Origin: JACJVV01 sp964581515 | GTDB lineage: Archaea; Nanobdellota; Nanobdellia; Woesearchaeales; JACJVV01 | DNA length: 64,000 nt | NCBI GenBank assembly: GCA_964581515.1 | Contig: CAZOOV010000007.1 | Coordinates: 1-64,000 of the forward strand | Direction of reading: 5' to 3' | Shown here: positions 16,902-25,673 of the stretch, piece after piece | Layout of the letters: each line of letters starts with the position of its first letter | Position numbering within the stretch: the first letter of the stretch is position 1 | Translations under genes and position numbers: made by a program | The notes under the pieces: generated by a model | Seen by the model: only the letters and a program-made list of their open reading frames with translations | What the model was told of the DNA's origin: nothing | The model's database searches: none

Positions 16902-17059
16902 TTGAGTGTTTGGTCTGGTGCTAGTGTTTTTGATCTCTTCATAGATTCATGTTTCAATACTGCCATCTTAACCAAGTAAACAAATACTCCTGTAAATAGA
17001 ACTAAACTAAGTAATATGACAACACAGATCCAATCTGATAGCAAATGTCCTTCATGCAT
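16898..17059 (-). CDS. 53-aa single-span membrane protein coupled to the hydrogenase protease
   Basis: Short reading frame starting at ATG 17059 with a good GAGGTG site 9 bp upstream. It begins MHEGHLLSDW, then one hydrophobic helix (about residues 11-32, ICVVILLSLVLFTGVFVYLV) and a basic cytoplasmic-looking tail (KRSKTLAPDQ). Its TGA overlaps the ATG of the maturation protease by four bases, a sign of translational coupling. No family recognised. His residues at positions 2 and 5 could bind metal, but this is speculation. Confidence 0.6.
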   Translation of the reverse strand: MHEGHLLSDWICVVILLSLVLFTGVFVYLVKMAVLKHESMKRSKTLAPDQTLK

Positions 17060-17119
17060 TATTATAACACCTCATGATTATTCTTAATTGATGATATCTT
17101 CATTAAATTTTTATATATC

Positions 17120-19069
17120 TTATACATCTAGGTCTTGTACTTCTGTAGCATGCTCTTCTATGAACTTCCTTCGTGGCTCTACCTGGTCGCCCATAAGTAT
17201 CGTGAAAAGCTCATCTGCTGCAACAGCATCTTCTACTTTTATCTTGATAAGCATCCTCTTATCCATATCCATTGTCGTATCCCATAACTGCTGTGGATTC
17301 ATCTCTCCAAGACCTTTGTATCTTTGTATATATACATCACTACTGCCAATCTCTTCTAATATTTTCTCTTTTTCTTCGTCATTATATGCATATTTCTCGA
17401 ATTTTCCTTTCTTTATCTTGTATAAAGGAGGCATAGCTACATATATATGTCCATTCTCGACTAATGGTTTCATATACCTATAGAAGAATGTCAATAATAG
17501 CGTCTTGATATGTGCACCATCTACATCTGCGTCAGTCATTATTATTATCTTATGGTATCTTAATTTCTCTATATCAAACTCATCACCAATACCACATCCA
17601 AAAGCAGATATCATGACAGAAATTTCGTTGTTTGATAATATCTTTGATAATCTTGCTTTTTCAACATTTAGGATCTTTCCTCTAAGTGGGAGTATAGCTT
17701 GATAAGCCCTGTCTCTACCTTGTTTAGCGCTTCCTCCAGCTGAGTCTCCCTCAACAATAAATATCTCTGTCTTTTCAGGATCTCGTGAAGAACAGTCTGC
17801 AAGTTTTCCTGGGAGGCTTCCTCCTCCAAGAAGTCCTTTTCTTCTAGTTAAGTCTCTTGCCCGTTTAGCGGCGTCTCTTGCTTTAGCAGCAGTTATTGCT
17901 TTTTCGATAATTAATTTTGCTTCTGAAGGATGTTCTTCCATATATTCATTGAGTTTTTCACTTACCATGGAATCAACTAGTCCTTTTACATCATTATTGC
18001 CGAGTTTAGTTTTTGTTTGTCCTTCAAACTGAGGATTAGGTATTTTTATTGATATGACTGCTGAGAGTCCTTCTCTGACATCTTCACTAGATAGTTTCAT
18101 GCCATCTTTTGAGTTTTTTTCAGAGTAAGAGTTCAAACATCTTGTTAATGCTGTCTTGAATCCAGAAAGATGTGTTCCACCCTCAATGGTATTAATATTA
18201 TTGACATAAGAATATACATTTTCTGTGTAACTGTCATTGTATTGTAGAGCAACTTCTACAATAATATTGCCTTTTTCGCTTTCAAAATAAACAGTCTCAT
18301 GAAAAGGAGTCTTATTTTTGTTTATGTATTCAATGAAAGATACAATTCCACCTTCATAGTATAATTCTTGTCTTTTGTCTATCCTTTCATCAATCAGGAT
18401 AATTTTTATTCCTTTGTTTAGGAATGCAAGCTCCCTCAACCTGTTTGCAAGGATGTCATATTCAAATGTAGTAGTCTCAAAAATATCATGATCCGGCTTG
18501 AAAAGCACAGTTGTCCCTGTCTTTTCAGTATCGCCGATGACTTCTATATCTCCCTGGGGCTTGCCTTTCTCAAATTTTTGCGTATATATCTTCTTGTCCC
18601 TATGGACCTGGACTGTCAGGAAAGATGATAGTGCATTTACACAGCTTACACCTACACCGTGCAGCCCTCCTGAAACCTTGTAAGAATTCTTGTCGAACTT
18701 TCCGCCTGCATGTAGTTTAGTCAATACAACCTGCAGTGCAGATACATTATATTTAGGATGGATATCAACTGGGATACCTCTTCCGTTATCAGTGACTTCG
18801 ATAAGGTCATCTTCAACAATTTTTACCTGGATCTCAGAGCAATGACCTGCTAATGCTTCGTCTATAGAGTTATCTACTACTTCATATACCAGATGATGGA
18901 GCCCTTTTGAGCTGGTGCTGCCTATATACATCGCAGGTCTCATACGTACAGCTTCAAGACCTTCTAGGCTCTGGATATTCTTAGCAGAATATTCTTGATT
19001 CTTGCCCTTATCAGATGCTTCTTTCTCATTATTTTCTTCACTAGTTCCCTTATTCTCTTCTTCGCTCAT
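17120..19069 (-). CDS. gyrB: DNA gyrase subunit B
   Basis: 649 aa, the usual length of short bacterial-type GyrB. It has the GHKL ATPase N-terminus (EAVRMRPAMYIGST, EVVDNSIDEALAG, VTDNGRGIP, SGGLHGVGVS), the transducer, and the TOPRIM domain (IFIVEGDSAGGSAKQGR, IIIMTDADVDGAHI), ending in the standard GDQVEPRRKFIEEHA. With GyrA it introduces negative supercoils using ATP. Gyrase is a bacterial acquisition found in several archaeal groups. gyrA is not in the window. The N-terminal 25 residues are a Glu/Lys/Asn-rich extension. Confidence 0.97.
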   Translation of the reverse strand: MSEEENKGTSEENNEKEASDKGKNQEYSAKNIQSLEGLEAVRMRPAMYIGSTSSKGLHHLVYEVVDNSIDEALAGHCSEIQVKIVEDDLIEVTDNGRGIPVDIHPKYNVSALQVVLTKLHAGGKFDKNSYKVSGGLHGVGVSCVNALSSFLTVQVHRDKKIYTQKFEKGKPQGDIEVIGDTEKTGTTVLFKPDHDIFETTTFEYDILANRLRELAFLNKGIKIILIDERIDKRQELYYEGGIVSFIEYINKNKTPFHETVYFESEKGNIIVEVALQYNDSYTENVYSYVNNINTIEGGTHLSGFKTALTRCLNSYSEKNSKDGMKLSSEDVREGLSAVISIKIPNPQFEGQTKTKLGNNDVKGLVDSMVSEKLNEYMEEHPSEAKLIIEKAITAAKARDAAKRARDLTRRKGLLGGGSLPGKLADCSSRDPEKTEIFIVEGDSAGGSAKQGRDRAYQAILPLRGKILNVEKARLSKILSNNEISVMISAFGCGIGDEFDIEKLRYHKIIIMTDADVDGAHIKTLLLTFFYRYMKPLVENGHIYVAMPPLYKIKKGKFEKYAYNDEEKEKILEEIGSSDVYIQRYKGLGEMNPQQLWDTTMDMDKRMLIKIKVEDAVAADELFTILMGDQVEPRRKFIEEHATEVQDLDV

Positions 19070-19169
19070 TTTTTCTTAATTTCCCTGAGAAATGCCTTGA
19101 AATTTCCCTTCTTTTATAGTATCATCAAAACGGGTTTATTTATAAAGATTTCGTTCTGCTAAAGGCTGT

Positions 19170-19186
19170 TTTTCTCGTCGAGAAAA
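19170..19186. promoter_or_regulatory. 17-bp palindrome upstream of gyrB
   Basis: Perfect 8-bp inverted repeat TTTTCTCG-T-CGAGAAAA. It lies about 25 bp upstream of a TATA-like TTTATAAATA (near 19137-19146, minus strand) that probably serves gyrB. The position and symmetry fit an operator for a dimeric regulator. It could also be a hairpin in a transcript from the other direction, but no gene ends here. Confidence 0.4.
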
Positions 19187-19329
19187 GAGAAAATCAAGAT
19201 ATGGTCATGATGAGCAATCCGCCTGAAAAATAGGGGATTTCCGGAAGCGTTTTTTCGACTGCAGGATATAGCAAAAATTATATAAACCTTCATCTATGGG
19301 ATTACTCACATAATACTATAACCTGCAAA

Positions 19330-20187
19330 ATGGCTAAAGAACATCTTATCAGTTTCATAGACAAACATCAAAAAAGAGGATACGACAGGAAAACACTTAC
19401 TTCTATATTGCTTAAACATAAATATCCTTTGACAGAGATAAATGAAGCTTTTGATTCGTTATCGAATAATACATTATCGAATAATGCAGCTAATGGCTCT
19501 TCTTCAGATAGCCCAGCTAAAGTCGATGAAGTCCACAAACAGAACATTGCTTTGAAACATAAGAGCAAAAAGAACGTATTCAGGATACATCTTTTCATAC
19601 TGCTGTGCTTAATCCTTCTTCTTCTTGTTGTTCTGGGAGGCATAATTGTAAATATCAAAGGGAGAAATATAGATCTTGGAGCGGACCATGGACGGCAGGA
19701 GGAGATTCAAGATAAGAAGATTGCAGATAAGGCTGATGCCAAATCAATAGATAAGACAGCATCAAGATCTGACGAGAAAAATGATGATAATATGGCATCT
19801 CTTGAGAGGCCAGATGCAAAGCCATCAATAATTTGTACTATGATACGTGTTGAAAGCCTTGCAAATAATTTTATGTCTGAATCAGAAAAACTACCTATCA
19901 GGTGCTTCTTCAGCAATCTTGAAGGCTGCAATCCTGCATCTGTGACTGTGATAGATGGTGAAAGGATATCAGATGTATCAATCAAAGATGAGAAAAGAGG
20001 ATACTGCATTCTGAGCATCAATGAATATACCAGCGTAAAAGGCTATACATGCAAGGTTCCAGATGATTTCTGGACCTTGAACAGTGTTGAAGATGATATC
20101 ATGGCAGGTGCAGATGTCCTTAGGATGATATTAAGCACTCCTGAGGATGATGAACTTAAAGTATATGGCATAAGCTGTAAAATTTAA
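19330..20187 (+). CDS. Membrane-anchored protein with N-terminal helical domain (paralog A)
   Basis: 285 aa, not recognised. Residues 1-45 form a small helical domain (EHLISFIDKHQKRGYDRKTLTSILLKHKYPL), a linker follows, then a single membrane helix at about residues 83-107 (IHLFILLCLILLLLVVLGGI), a charged Lys/Asp linker, and a C-terminal extracytoplasmic domain with several Cys. The same design and a similar first domain occur in the next gene. The helical domain resembles the short segments seen in several DPANN membrane proteins that end EAF/DEAF. Function unknown. Confidence 0.65.
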   Translation: MAKEHLISFIDKHQKRGYDRKTLTSILLKHKYPLTEINEAFDSLSNNTLSNNAANGSSSDSPAKVDEVHKQNIALKHKSKKNVFRIHLFILLCLILLLLVVLGGIIVNIKGRNIDLGADHGRQEEIQDKKIADKADAKSIDKTASRSDEKNDDNMASLERPDAKPSIICTMIRVESLANNFMSESEKLPIRCFFSNLEGCNPASVTVIDGERISDVSIKDEKRGYCILSINEYTSVKGYTCKVPDDFWTLNSVEDDIMAGADVLRMILSTPEDDELKVYGISCKI

Positions 20188-20266
20188 TCACTATTCTAAA
20201 ATGATTACCAAAACTTATATAAGAAATTGCAGTTGATAGCATAATATAGCTATATAGAGGGATATA

Positions 20267-21262
20267 ATGGTACAAGAACATTTATTGGAATTTATCAGGA
20301 AGAATCTTAACGAGGGTTATGATAAACCTCGATTGACTGAAGTACTTCTAAAGCATGGATATGACCAAGCTGTAATTGATGAAGCCTTTACACAGGTTGA
20401 AGGAGGCACGCCTGCATCACAAGAACCTCAATCAGTCCCTGCTGATGCACAGCAACCAGCAGCTTCTACTGAACAACCTCAACAACAACCAGAACAACAA
20501 GCACCTGTAGAAGCACAACAAGCATCTGCGGCACCTATTGCACAAGAGTCTGCTGCTCAAGATACCCAACAAGCTCAACAGAATACTGCTGAAGAAAAAC
20601 CTAAGAAGAATATATCCAAGATAATCACTTTTGCACTATTAGGAGTTGTAGTAGTAGCAGTTCTTATACTGCTGGCAATGTGGATGATGCCTTCTGAAAG
20701 TGATCCTGATGAGATCATAACTCCTAAACTACCATTGCAACCTGATTCTGATGAGGAACAGGTTGTCAAAGATGATGATGCTGATACAGAACAGTTATTA
20801 TTATGCCCTTCGCTTGATTTAACTAAAAATATATCCCGGAATTCAGAAGGTTCTATATTGTGCTTCCTGAATGCCATTACGGATTGTAGGACAACAAATC
20901 ACACAATATTGGTCGAGAATAAATTACAGACTGTAATAGTGAATGGTTCAAACACTGGTTCAGGAGAAGAAGGCATTTGTCCTGTTGAAATAGAATCCAG
21001 AGCATGCATAATTGAGAATGTCATCCCTCTGACAGGCAACTCTAAGGCTGATGAGATCAGGCTTGATAATGAGAAGAAGAGGATGATGGCAAGTTGTGCG
21101 GTAAATAAGGCTGATTCCAGCACTATCTGTACAATAACATCATCAGAAGTCCAGGAAAATGGTACAGGGATAAGTCTTGTACAGAAGCATGTGGGATTCA
21201 TAGATGGACTGGCTAACCTGGAGTCAGGCCAATATACAAGCTATTCTATTGATTGTCCCTGA
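20267..21262 (+). CDS. Membrane-anchored protein with N-terminal helical domain (paralog B)
   Basis: 331 aa, paralog of the preceding gene. N-terminal domain EHLLEFIRKNLNEGYDKPRLTEVLLKHGY aligns with paralog A over its length. Next come a Gln/Pro/Ala-rich linker (about residues 45-105), a membrane helix (IITFALLGVVVVAVLILLAM), an acidic linker and an outside domain with paired Cys (LCPSLDLTKNISRNSEGSILC and others) and Asn-x-Ser/Thr sites. A GAGGG site lies 6 bp before the ATG; TATA at CTTATATAAG near 20214. Probably a tandem duplication. Confidence 0.65.
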   Translation: MVQEHLLEFIRKNLNEGYDKPRLTEVLLKHGYDQAVIDEAFTQVEGGTPASQEPQSVPADAQQPAASTEQPQQQPEQQAPVEAQQASAAPIAQESAAQDTQQAQQNTAEEKPKKNISKIITFALLGVVVVAVLILLAMWMMPSESDPDEIITPKLPLQPDSDEEQVVKDDDADTEQLLLCPSLDLTKNISRNSEGSILCFLNAITDCRTTNHTILVENKLQTVIVNGSNTGSGEEGICPVEIESRACIIENVIPLTGNSKADEIRLDNEKKRMMASCAVNKADSSTICTITSSEVQENGTGISLVQKHVGFIDGLANLESGQYTSYSIDCP

Positions 21263-21411
21263 AAAATATGAGTTTATCAGTTAACAGTCAAATATTGTTA
21301 TTCTCTTCTTAGATTATTATTTAAATTAAGATATATTAGAATCTAAATTATTAGAATCTGAGTTATTAGAATCCAATCTATTAGAACTTGAATATCCCTG
21401 AATGAGGGGTT

Positions 21412-22689
21412 TTAGCACCACTTAACCTTCAGGAAATGTGAACTGCAACTGAAGCAAGGATCATAACTTCTGATAAGACGTTCAATCTCAAATACAATAG
21501 TATCTTTATCTTTCCCTTGGTCTAAAAGTTGTTGTACATACGCTGCTATATCCTCATTGAGATTCCTTAAGAATTGTGCAGTAGGAGTCACGATATTTGC
21601 ATATGTGATTATTCCATCCTTATCTGTCTTATATTCATGCCATAATACTCCTCTAGGAGCTTCATTGGCAGCAATACCATGACCTTCTCCAACATTAATC
21701 TTGGCAATCTCTTCGTGCTCTATCTTGAAATTATCAAGGAGCTTGATGCATTCTTCCCTGTAATGTATCAATTCAAGTGCTTGTGCCATGACATTATGGA
21801 ATGGGTTGTCGCTGGGGAACTTAATAGGTATTGTCTTCATGAATTCTTGAGTCTCTGGGCTGAGTTTTTCCATATTATTATTGAATCTTGCAAGTGTACC
21901 TACTGAATATGCTTTACCCTCACGTACTACCATATTGCATGAAGAGTAAGGTTCATGGTATTCTTCTACAAAAGAATGGAATTCTTTTTGTTTGTATATC
22001 TTACCATCAATCTTCATATCTCCTTGTGATGTTCCGAACTCATCATCACTAACAATAGACATATATTGGGTAGGGCGTTGGAAATCAGGATATTCCAATG
22101 AAGCGAACAGTTTATTTGTCTCCATTATATCATCTTTTGCCTTGTTAAGCCTGTCTTTTATCTCATCGAGCTTCTCTTGGGTTGGGAAGTGTGTAAATCC
22201 TCCAATTGTAGGGGATATAGGATGGATTACACGGCCAGTCAACAATGATACCATATCATTGCCTAGTTTCATAAGCCTTAGTGCTCTTGCAATCTCATCT
22301 TTGAATTTTGAGGCCATCTCAATTGCTGATTTGTAGCCTACATAATCCGGAAGAGCAAGAACATACAAGTGTGCAGCATGACTTCTTATTCTTTCACCAA
22401 TAGTCTGTAGTTGTCTTAATGCAATTGTTTGTTTTGACGCTTTGACACCAAGACAGTTTTCCATAGCCATTATTGCAGCAACATTATGTGCTGAAGAACA
22501 GATTCCGCAAATCCTTGTAGAGATCTCTTGAGGTTCATTCCATTTTCTGCCTTTGAGAAGACCTTCAAAATATCTGCTTCCTTCAATTGAGCCTAGTTCG
22601 CATCTTTTGACTTTGCCATTATCTATTTCTAGCTCTAGTTTTGCATGTCCTTCGACTTTGGTTATATGATTTAATGTGATTTTTGTCAT
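21412..22689 (-). CDS. hydA: Group 3b [NiFe] hydrogenase (sulfhydrogenase) large subunit, alpha
   Basis: 425 aa catalytic subunit. The two NiFe-binding cysteine pairs are present: RICGIC at residues 59-64 and DPCFSC at residues 410-415, with the conserved His 418. Seven residues (FLKVKWC) follow the His and should be removed by a maturation protease such as the one at 16527. Together with HydB, HydG and HydD it makes a cytoplasmic NAD(P)-linked bidirectional hydrogenase that in Pyrococcus can also reduce sulfur. Last gene of the operon, 109 bp after hydD. Confidence 0.95.
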   Translation of the reverse strand: MTKITLNHITKVEGHAKLELEIDNGKVKRCELGSIEGSRYFEGLLKGRKWNEPQEISTRICGICSSAHNVAAIMAMENCLGVKASKQTIALRQLQTIGERIRSHAAHLYVLALPDYVGYKSAIEMASKFKDEIARALRLMKLGNDMVSLLTGRVIHPISPTIGGFTHFPTQEKLDEIKDRLNKAKDDIMETNKLFASLEYPDFQRPTQYMSIVSDDEFGTSQGDMKIDGKIYKQKEFHSFVEEYHEPYSSCNMVVREGKAYSVGTLARFNNNMEKLSPETQEFMKTIPIKFPSDNPFHNVMAQALELIHYREECIKLLDNFKIEHEEIAKINVGEGHGIAANEAPRGVLWHEYKTDKDGIITYANIVTPTAQFLRNLNEDIAAYVQQLLDQGKDKDTIVFEIERLIRSYDPCFSCSSHFLKVKWC

Positions 22690-22798
22690 TTTATTCTTGT
22701 TTTCCTTTCTTTATCCTTAATATTTTATGATTTTAATTGTATTTTATTTAATACATTATTATTATTTAATTATAATCTTGTTTGATATCTTACTTTCA

Positions 22799-23569
22799 TT
22801 ATATTTGTTCTTTCTTCTTGTTTAATGCTTCATGTATCTCAAGTCCTGCAAATGTATTCATATGTTTCATCGCTTCTTCTTTGTCTATTCCTTTTTCTTT
22901 GAGAAGCTTGAAATATTCATCAAATTGAGCATCATCAGTTATCCCTCTGCAACCATAGCATTCAAAACCATTGTTTGTACACACAGCAGAGCATCCTCCT
23001 CTTGTCAGAGGACCAAGACAGATCTTCTTCTCATCGAGAAGACAACCGTTCTCAAATAATCTGCATTCTCTGCATACTGGATCAGGGTAAGCCCTGAAAT
23101 CTTTTCCAAGCAATAGCTCTTTGATGAATTTCTTGATTTCATCCCTGTCAGGAGGGCATCCAGGCAGCGCATATTCGACTTTTATGAACTTTGTAATAGG
23201 TATTGGTTGGCCGACATCCTGCATCTCAGGGAATTTCTTTTCATATTTTAACCTATCAAGATCTTTTTCGTCAGCGTAATGTCTTAATGAAGGTATGCAA
23301 CCATGCATAGCGCAACATCCAAGTGCAATCACTACTTTTGATCTTGCTCTTAATTTCTTGACCATCTCTTCGTCATCTTTATTGACTATTGCTCCTTCTA
23401 TAAAGCAGATATCAAGAGGACCATCATATTTTTCTCCCATTATGAACCTGAACTCCTTTATATCGACTGCTGAAACTATGTCAAGCAGTTCGTCTTCATT
23501 GAAGATTACACTTAGGAGACATCCCTGACATCCTGTTACATCATAAAATCCTACTTTAGGTTTTGCCAT
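22799..23569 (-). CDS. hydD: Group 3b [NiFe] hydrogenase small subunit, delta
   Basis: 256 aa electron-transfer subunit. Cys ligands of the proximal [4Fe4S] cluster are in GCQGC (residues 13-17), ALGCCAMHGC and PGCPPD. Further cysteines in CRECRLFENGC, GGCSAVC and CYGCRG provide additional clusters. It partners HydA and passes electrons to HydB/HydG. It lacks a Tat signal, as expected for a cytoplasmic enzyme. Separated from the upstream hydG by 136 bp holding a structured element. Confidence 0.94.
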   Translation of the reverse strand: MAKPKVGFYDVTGCQGCLLSVIFNEDELLDIVSAVDIKEFRFIMGEKYDGPLDICFIEGAIVNKDDEEMVKKLRARSKVVIALGCCAMHGCIPSLRHYADEKDLDRLKYEKKFPEMQDVGQPIPITKFIKVEYALPGCPPDRDEIKKFIKELLLGKDFRAYPDPVCRECRLFENGCLLDEKKICLGPLTRGGCSAVCTNNGFECYGCRGITDDAQFDEYFKLLKEKGIDKEEAMKHMNTFAGLEIHEALNKKKEQI

Positions 23570-23607
23570 TTTCTTTGTTGTTATTATTTTTTGTTTATCT
23601 TTCTTTC

Positions 23608-23681
23608 ATTTTTACTGGGGCACGGCGAAGATCATAATCAGCCTTTAGCTGATTATCGCCTCAATGGGCGCCAGTAAAAAT
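23608..23681. other. GC-rich nested inverted repeat between hydG and hydD
   Basis: An outer 11-bp perfect stem (ATTTTTACTGG at 23608-23618 with CCAGTAAAAAT at 23671-23681) encloses a stem of 4 bp plus 9 bp (GGCG 23624-23627 / CGCC 23657-23660; ATAATCAGC 23634-23642 / GCTGATTAT 23648-23656) with a 5-nt loop and a 6-nt one-sided bulge. It is GC-richer than the flanks. In the operon transcript (minus strand) it would fold as one branched rod of about 74 nt. Candidates: an mRNA processing or stability element, a small RNA, or a MITE-like palindrome. Confidence 0.6.
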
Positions 23682-23705
23682 CTCATTTGATATATCCTTG
23701 ATCTT

Positions 23706-24533
23706 TTAATCGTCCTTGTAATCCTTCAATTCATCATATCTGAAGACTGCACCGTCAAGACAGGTATATCTTCCATGGATCATGCATCTTCCGCATTTAC
23801 CCATTCCGCAATACATCAATCTTTCTGCGCTGATATAGATGTCTTCTTCTTCAAATCCTTTATTCAACAGTATCTCTGCAGTCTTCTCGATCATAATCGG
23901 TGGACCACAGATGAAAACAACTGTATCATCATTATCATTTATTATCTCTTGTACTTTTTGTGTTACAAATCCTTCTGTCCCATCATAGCATACAGTTGAT
24001 TTACTCTCTACTTTGTCAAATGTGATATGCATATTGAATTTTTCTTTCCATATATCCATCTTTTTCCTGAATAATGTATCTTCTGGAGTCCGAAATCCGA
24101 AGAATAAGTATATATCTTTGAAATCTTCTCTGTGTTTTTCAAGAAATTCTACACTTCCTTTAAGTGGAGCGACTCCGCATCCACCACCAATAATGACTAT
24201 ATTCTTGCCTTTGAATCTTGCCATTGGATAAGATGTGCCATATGGTCCTCTTACAAGAAGTTCATCTCCTTCTTTTAGGATACCTAGTTTATTTGTTACA
24301 TTTCCTACTTCTCTAATATTGAGTTCTATTGACTTATCATCATATGAGCAGATGGAGATTGGAGCTTCACCTATGCCTGGAAGTGAGCAAAAAACGAATT
24401 GTCCTGGTTCGTGTTTTAATTTCCAGTCTAGTTTTATCGTGAATGAATCAGCAGTCTCTCTAACATATTCCTTAATTTTTACAGGAATTGGCTTGTAGGG
24501 TGACTTGCTGATAATTGTTTCTTTTGTTGTCAT
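23706..24533 (-). CDS. hydG: Group 3b hydrogenase gamma subunit (FAD/NAD(P)H oxidoreductase)
   Basis: 275 aa. The N-terminal half is a ferredoxin-reductase-type FAD domain (PGQFVFCSLPG, LVRGPYGTSYP). The NAD(P) domain starts NIVIIGGGCGVAPLKG and contains VFICGPPIMI. The C-terminal four Cys (YCGMGKCGRC and YTCLDG) bind a [2Fe2S] cluster. It links the hydrogenase to NAD(P)H. Second gene of the operon, 56 bp after hydB. Confidence 0.94.
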   Translation of the reverse strand: MTTKETIISKSPYKPIPVKIKEYVRETADSFTIKLDWKLKHEPGQFVFCSLPGIGEAPISICSYDDKSIELNIREVGNVTNKLGILKEGDELLVRGPYGTSYPMARFKGKNIVIIGGGCGVAPLKGSVEFLEKHREDFKDIYLFFGFRTPEDTLFRKKMDIWKEKFNMHITFDKVESKSTVCYDGTEGFVTQKVQEIINDNDDTVVFICGPPIMIEKTAEILLNKGFEEEDIYISAERLMYCGMGKCGRCMIHGRYTCLDGAVFRYDELKDYKDD

Positions 24534-24589
24534 TTTGTTGTATTTATTTTGTTTGCTTTATTTGTATATTGGATATTAAATAATTGTTA

Positions 24590-25576
24590 TTACATCTTAT
24601 TGATTATGTCATCGACCCAGTCAATCCTTGCAGGGCATCCTTCTATACATCTTCCGCACCCTGTACAGAATACTATATCATGCCTGTCTTTGAAATATTG
24701 TATCTGATGATATATCCTATGCTTAAATCTTGCAAGTTTATTATCTCTGAATATGTGATCTCCAGCAACCCTTGTAAAATGTTTCAATTGACAACTTGCA
24801 GGTTTTCTTATTCTCTCTCCTGTCTTAAGGTCAAAGTTAATATCATCTTCTATAGTGAAACAATGGCAGTTAGGACATAAGAAATTGCACGCACCGCATG
24901 CAAGGCACTTGTCTGCACCTTTTTCCCAATCTTTACTATCATATTTATCTTTAATGTCTGTTGTCTTTAGTTTTTTCTTGTTTTTTATAATTTTATCAGC
25001 ATCTGTTATTGCATTCTCTGTCTCATCGAAGAATTCTTGGAAGTTGCTAATGAATTTCTGCCCTTTTTCTGAGCCTACTTCAATGCCATAAGTGTTGTCT
25101 TTTTCATAAAACATCAGATCAAAAAAGTCTTTTAGTTCGAATGAATTACAGAAACAATAATCATCACCAGATTTGCAATGATAACCTATTAATATTGAAG
25201 CGTCTCTTCTTGCTTTGTAATAAGGATCAACTTGAGTCTTTTCATCCAGGAAGACTATATCTTGATGATATATGCCATTGAGATCGCATCTTCTAACTCC
25301 AAAGAAGACTCTTGTCTTAAGTGAAATCTTTGCATCAATAATCTTATTTCCATCAAATTTGAAAAGTACCTCTTTAGGATCAAAAAAGAAGGATTTTACT
25401 GGGTGATATGTCTTTTTTTTGACAGAAATCTCCTCTGCAGAGTTTATTTTCTTGAAAAAGCTCTTGCTTACCAGTTTTTCTTTTTTAGCCTCGACAGGAG
25501 CTATAACATCATTATTATCCATAACTTTAGATATAAAATCGTTAAATTTGCTCTTTTGGAGTAAATATTGTCTCAT
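24590..25576 (-). CDS. hydB: Group 3b hydrogenase beta subunit (iron-sulfur protein)
   Basis: 328 aa. Two C-terminal [4Fe4S] motifs are visible: CLACGACNFLCPNC (about residues 220-233) and CTGCGRCIEGCP near the end. The N-terminal two thirds match the HydB/AsrA-type domain (FFGVRRCDLNGI, CKSGDDYCFCNSF). It conducts electrons between HydG and HydD. First gene of the hydBGDA operon, divergent from a radical SAM gene 97 bp away. Confidence 0.93.
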   Translation of the reverse strand: MRQYLLQKSKFNDFISKVMDNNDVIAPVEAKKEKLVSKSFFKKINSAEEISVKKKTYHPVKSFFFDPKEVLFKFDGNKIIDAKISLKTRVFFGVRRCDLNGIYHQDIVFLDEKTQVDPYYKARRDASILIGYHCKSGDDYCFCNSFELKDFFDLMFYEKDNTYGIEVGSEKGQKFISNFQEFFDETENAITDADKIIKNKKKLKTTDIKDKYDSKDWEKGADKCLACGACNFLCPNCHCFTIEDDINFDLKTGERIRKPASCQLKHFTRVAGDHIFRDNKLARFKHRIYHQIQYFKDRHDIVFCTGCGRCIEGCPARIDWVDDIINKM

Positions 25577-25673
25577 TAAATTTTATGTTGAACAGCTCGT
25601 TTTTAAATATTTCGATAGCTGTGTGTAGCAATGTGTACCAGGATTTTTAAAGTTTAATCGATTCTTGTGATAA

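Noticed and set aside
19205..19224. C/D-box sRNA suggested by ATGATGA followed by CTGA
   Set aside because: Only 9 nt separate the boxes and no C' or second D box follows, so the guide architecture is incomplete.
23608..23681. tRNA or tRNA-like pseudogene
   Set aside because: No T-loop GGTTCGA motif and no cloverleaf; the pairing is a single rod.
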